From Alphaproteobacteria bacterium (GTDB taxonomy: Bacteria; Pseudomonadota; Alphaproteobacteria; Rs-D84): a DNA stretch of 13,448 nucleotides. The stretch spans positions 1 to 13,448 of the forward strand of contig JAGCET010000049.1 in assembly GCA_017650505.1 (NCBI GenBank), given 5' to 3'. The position numbers and the translations under genes were made by a program. Every line of letters starts with the position of its first letter. Position 1 is the stretch's first letter. Below, one piece after another: positions 12,955 through 13,448 of this stretch. The notes beneath the pieces were generated by a model, which was given only the letters and a program-made list of their open reading frames with translations, was not told the origin of the DNA and did not search any database.

Positions 12955-12966
12955 TCTATCGATAGA
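12955..12966. promoter_or_regulatory. 12-bp palindrome at the LysM gene start site (possible operator)
   Basis: TCTATCGATAGA is a perfect palindrome centred at 12960/12961, exactly at the predicted +1 and just downstream of the -10 box of the LysM gene. It could be a repressor site or form a short 5' hairpin. Chance occurrence cannot be excluded. Confidence 0.4.
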
Positions 12967-12967
12967 C

Positions 12968-12997
12968 AAAATAGCATAAAAAATGTTTCTTTGTCAA
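12968..12997 (-). promoter_or_regulatory. promoter of the LysM gene unit
   Basis: Minus strand: perfect TTGACA (12997-12992), 18-bp spacer, TATTTT (12973-12968) preceded by an extended -10 TG (TGCTATTTT). The predicted +1 near 12961 gives a 31-nt leader with AGGAG. Confidence 0.6.
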
Positions 12998-13005
12998 TTT
13001 ATTTA

Positions 13006-13014
13006 TGATATAAT
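13006..13014 (+). promoter_or_regulatory. extended -10 promoter of the phosphofructokinase gene
   Basis: TGATATAAT is a perfect TGnTATAAT extended -10; no good -35 is present. The predicted +1 near 13021 leaves an 18-nt leader containing AGGGG. It is divergent from the LysM promoter, and the two core elements lie within about 50 bp. Confidence 0.6.
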
Positions 13015-13038
13015 TATGCCAGAAAATAGGGGAAAAAT

Positions 13039-13448
13039 ATGAAAAAGATTGGAATTATGACAACCGGCGGCGATTGCAGCGGTCTGAACAGTGTGATAAA
13101 CCGCATAATCACGGGTGCAACCGCGCGCGGATGGTCGGTTTTTGGTATTGTTGATGGCACCGATGGATTGTGTTGTTGTCCAACAAATATTATAAAAATG
13201 ACACCCGATACAATCCCGCCAGAGGCCGCGCGCCTTGCGGGCAGTTTTCTGCACAATGGCCACGCACACATGATGAATTTCGAAACCGCCGCAGAAACCG
13301 GACACATGCAACAATTCAATCGTATGTTAAAAACATCACTTGCGGCATTAAAACTGGACGCGATGATTTTAATCGGTGGCAACGGCAGTTTTTCATTGGC
13401 ATACAAAAACAACGACATTTATAATGGACTGTCGTTAGTATGTATTCC
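13039..13448 (+). CDS. pfkA: 6-phosphofructokinase family protein (5' part, runs off the window)
   Basis: Phosphofructokinases phosphorylate fructose 6-phosphate to the 1,6-bisphosphate using ATP or pyrophosphate. The ATG at 13039 follows AGGGG; 136 codons are visible. MKKIGIMTTGGDCSGLNSVI matches the N-terminal nucleotide or PPi-binding GGD-x-x-G-x-N loop, and the C-S-G-L-N form is closer to PPi-type or mixed clades than to the A-P-G-M-N of ATP enzymes. The next signature, usually GGDGS or GGEDT, reads IGGNGS (112-117), with Asn115 in place of the Mg-binding Asp. The region near residue 70 (GSFLHNGHAHMMN) also lacks the common Ser-Arg. The visible part ends at SLVCIP, the start of the PKTIDND active-site strand. 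Donor specificity cannot be decided from this part. Confidence 0.85.
   Translation, partial: MKKIGIMTTGGDCSGLNSVINRIITGATARGWSVFGIVDGTDGLCCCPTNIIKMTPDTIPPEAARLAGSFLHNGHAHMMNFETAAETGHMQQFNRMLKTSLAALKLDAMILIGGNGSFSLAYKNNDIYNGLSLVCI

Noticed and set aside
1..13448. CRISPR array, insertion sequence or prophage genes
   Set aside because: No regularly spaced repeats, transposase, integrase or phage structural gene was seen on either strand. The only hint of integration is the tRNA-end duplication.

Overview
The window looks like part of the chromosome of an uncultured, probably host-associated alphaproteobacterium. Three things suggest this. A DUF2155-type secreted protein and a membrane-anchored Ig-like/LysM protein are both alphaproteobacterial in style. 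The rpsP-rimM-trmD-rplS ribosome-maturation cluster is kept in order. The sequence is moderately AT-rich, with tight intergenic spacing and many small lineage-specific genes. The taxon is inferred from gene content only.

Layout. (1) 1-81: the last codons of a plus-strand gene, overlapping the end of tsaD. (2) 76-2543, minus strand: a tightly packed four-gene unit, read DUF2155 secreted protein, membrane-anchored helical protein, DUF1460 lipoprotein, tsaD (tRNA t6A synthesis). It has 13 bp, 1-nt-overlap and 4-nt-overlap junctions. (3) 2650-4315, plus strand: an unrecognised 261-residue protein, then two small Cys-containing proteins with their own recognisable promoters. (4) 4333-7580, minus strand: promoter, rpsP, an 83-aa unknown, rimM, three small Cys proteins, trmD, rplS, strong terminator. 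(5) 7607-9825, plus strand: two signal-peptide proteins sharing one domain, the second much longer and Cys-rich, then a terminator. (6) 9842-11095, minus strand: catabolic-type glutamate dehydrogenase. (7) 11200-11502: a GC-rich, hairpin-dense block without a convincing gene, and tRNA-Gly(CCC) with a near-consensus promoter and a terminator. A 19-bp copy of the tRNA 3' end lies 180 bp beyond the tRNA. (8) 11559-12930, minus strand: an Ig-like/LysM envelope protein and a 57-aa downstream gene. (9) 13039 to the window end, plus strand: the start of a phosphofructokinase-family gene.

The most interesting signal is a family of five small proteins at 3666-4028, 4079-4315, 5455-5682, 5697-5999 and 6005-6205. 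They share a C-x(6-8)-C-[P/A] motif. Three end in C-x2-C followed by a Gln-rich basic tail, and three share an A/V/E-x-E/Q-E/K-Y helix. Three of the five sit inside the rimM-trmD interval of an operon that is normally uninterrupted. Second is the hairpin-rich block carrying the duplicated tRNA 3' end.
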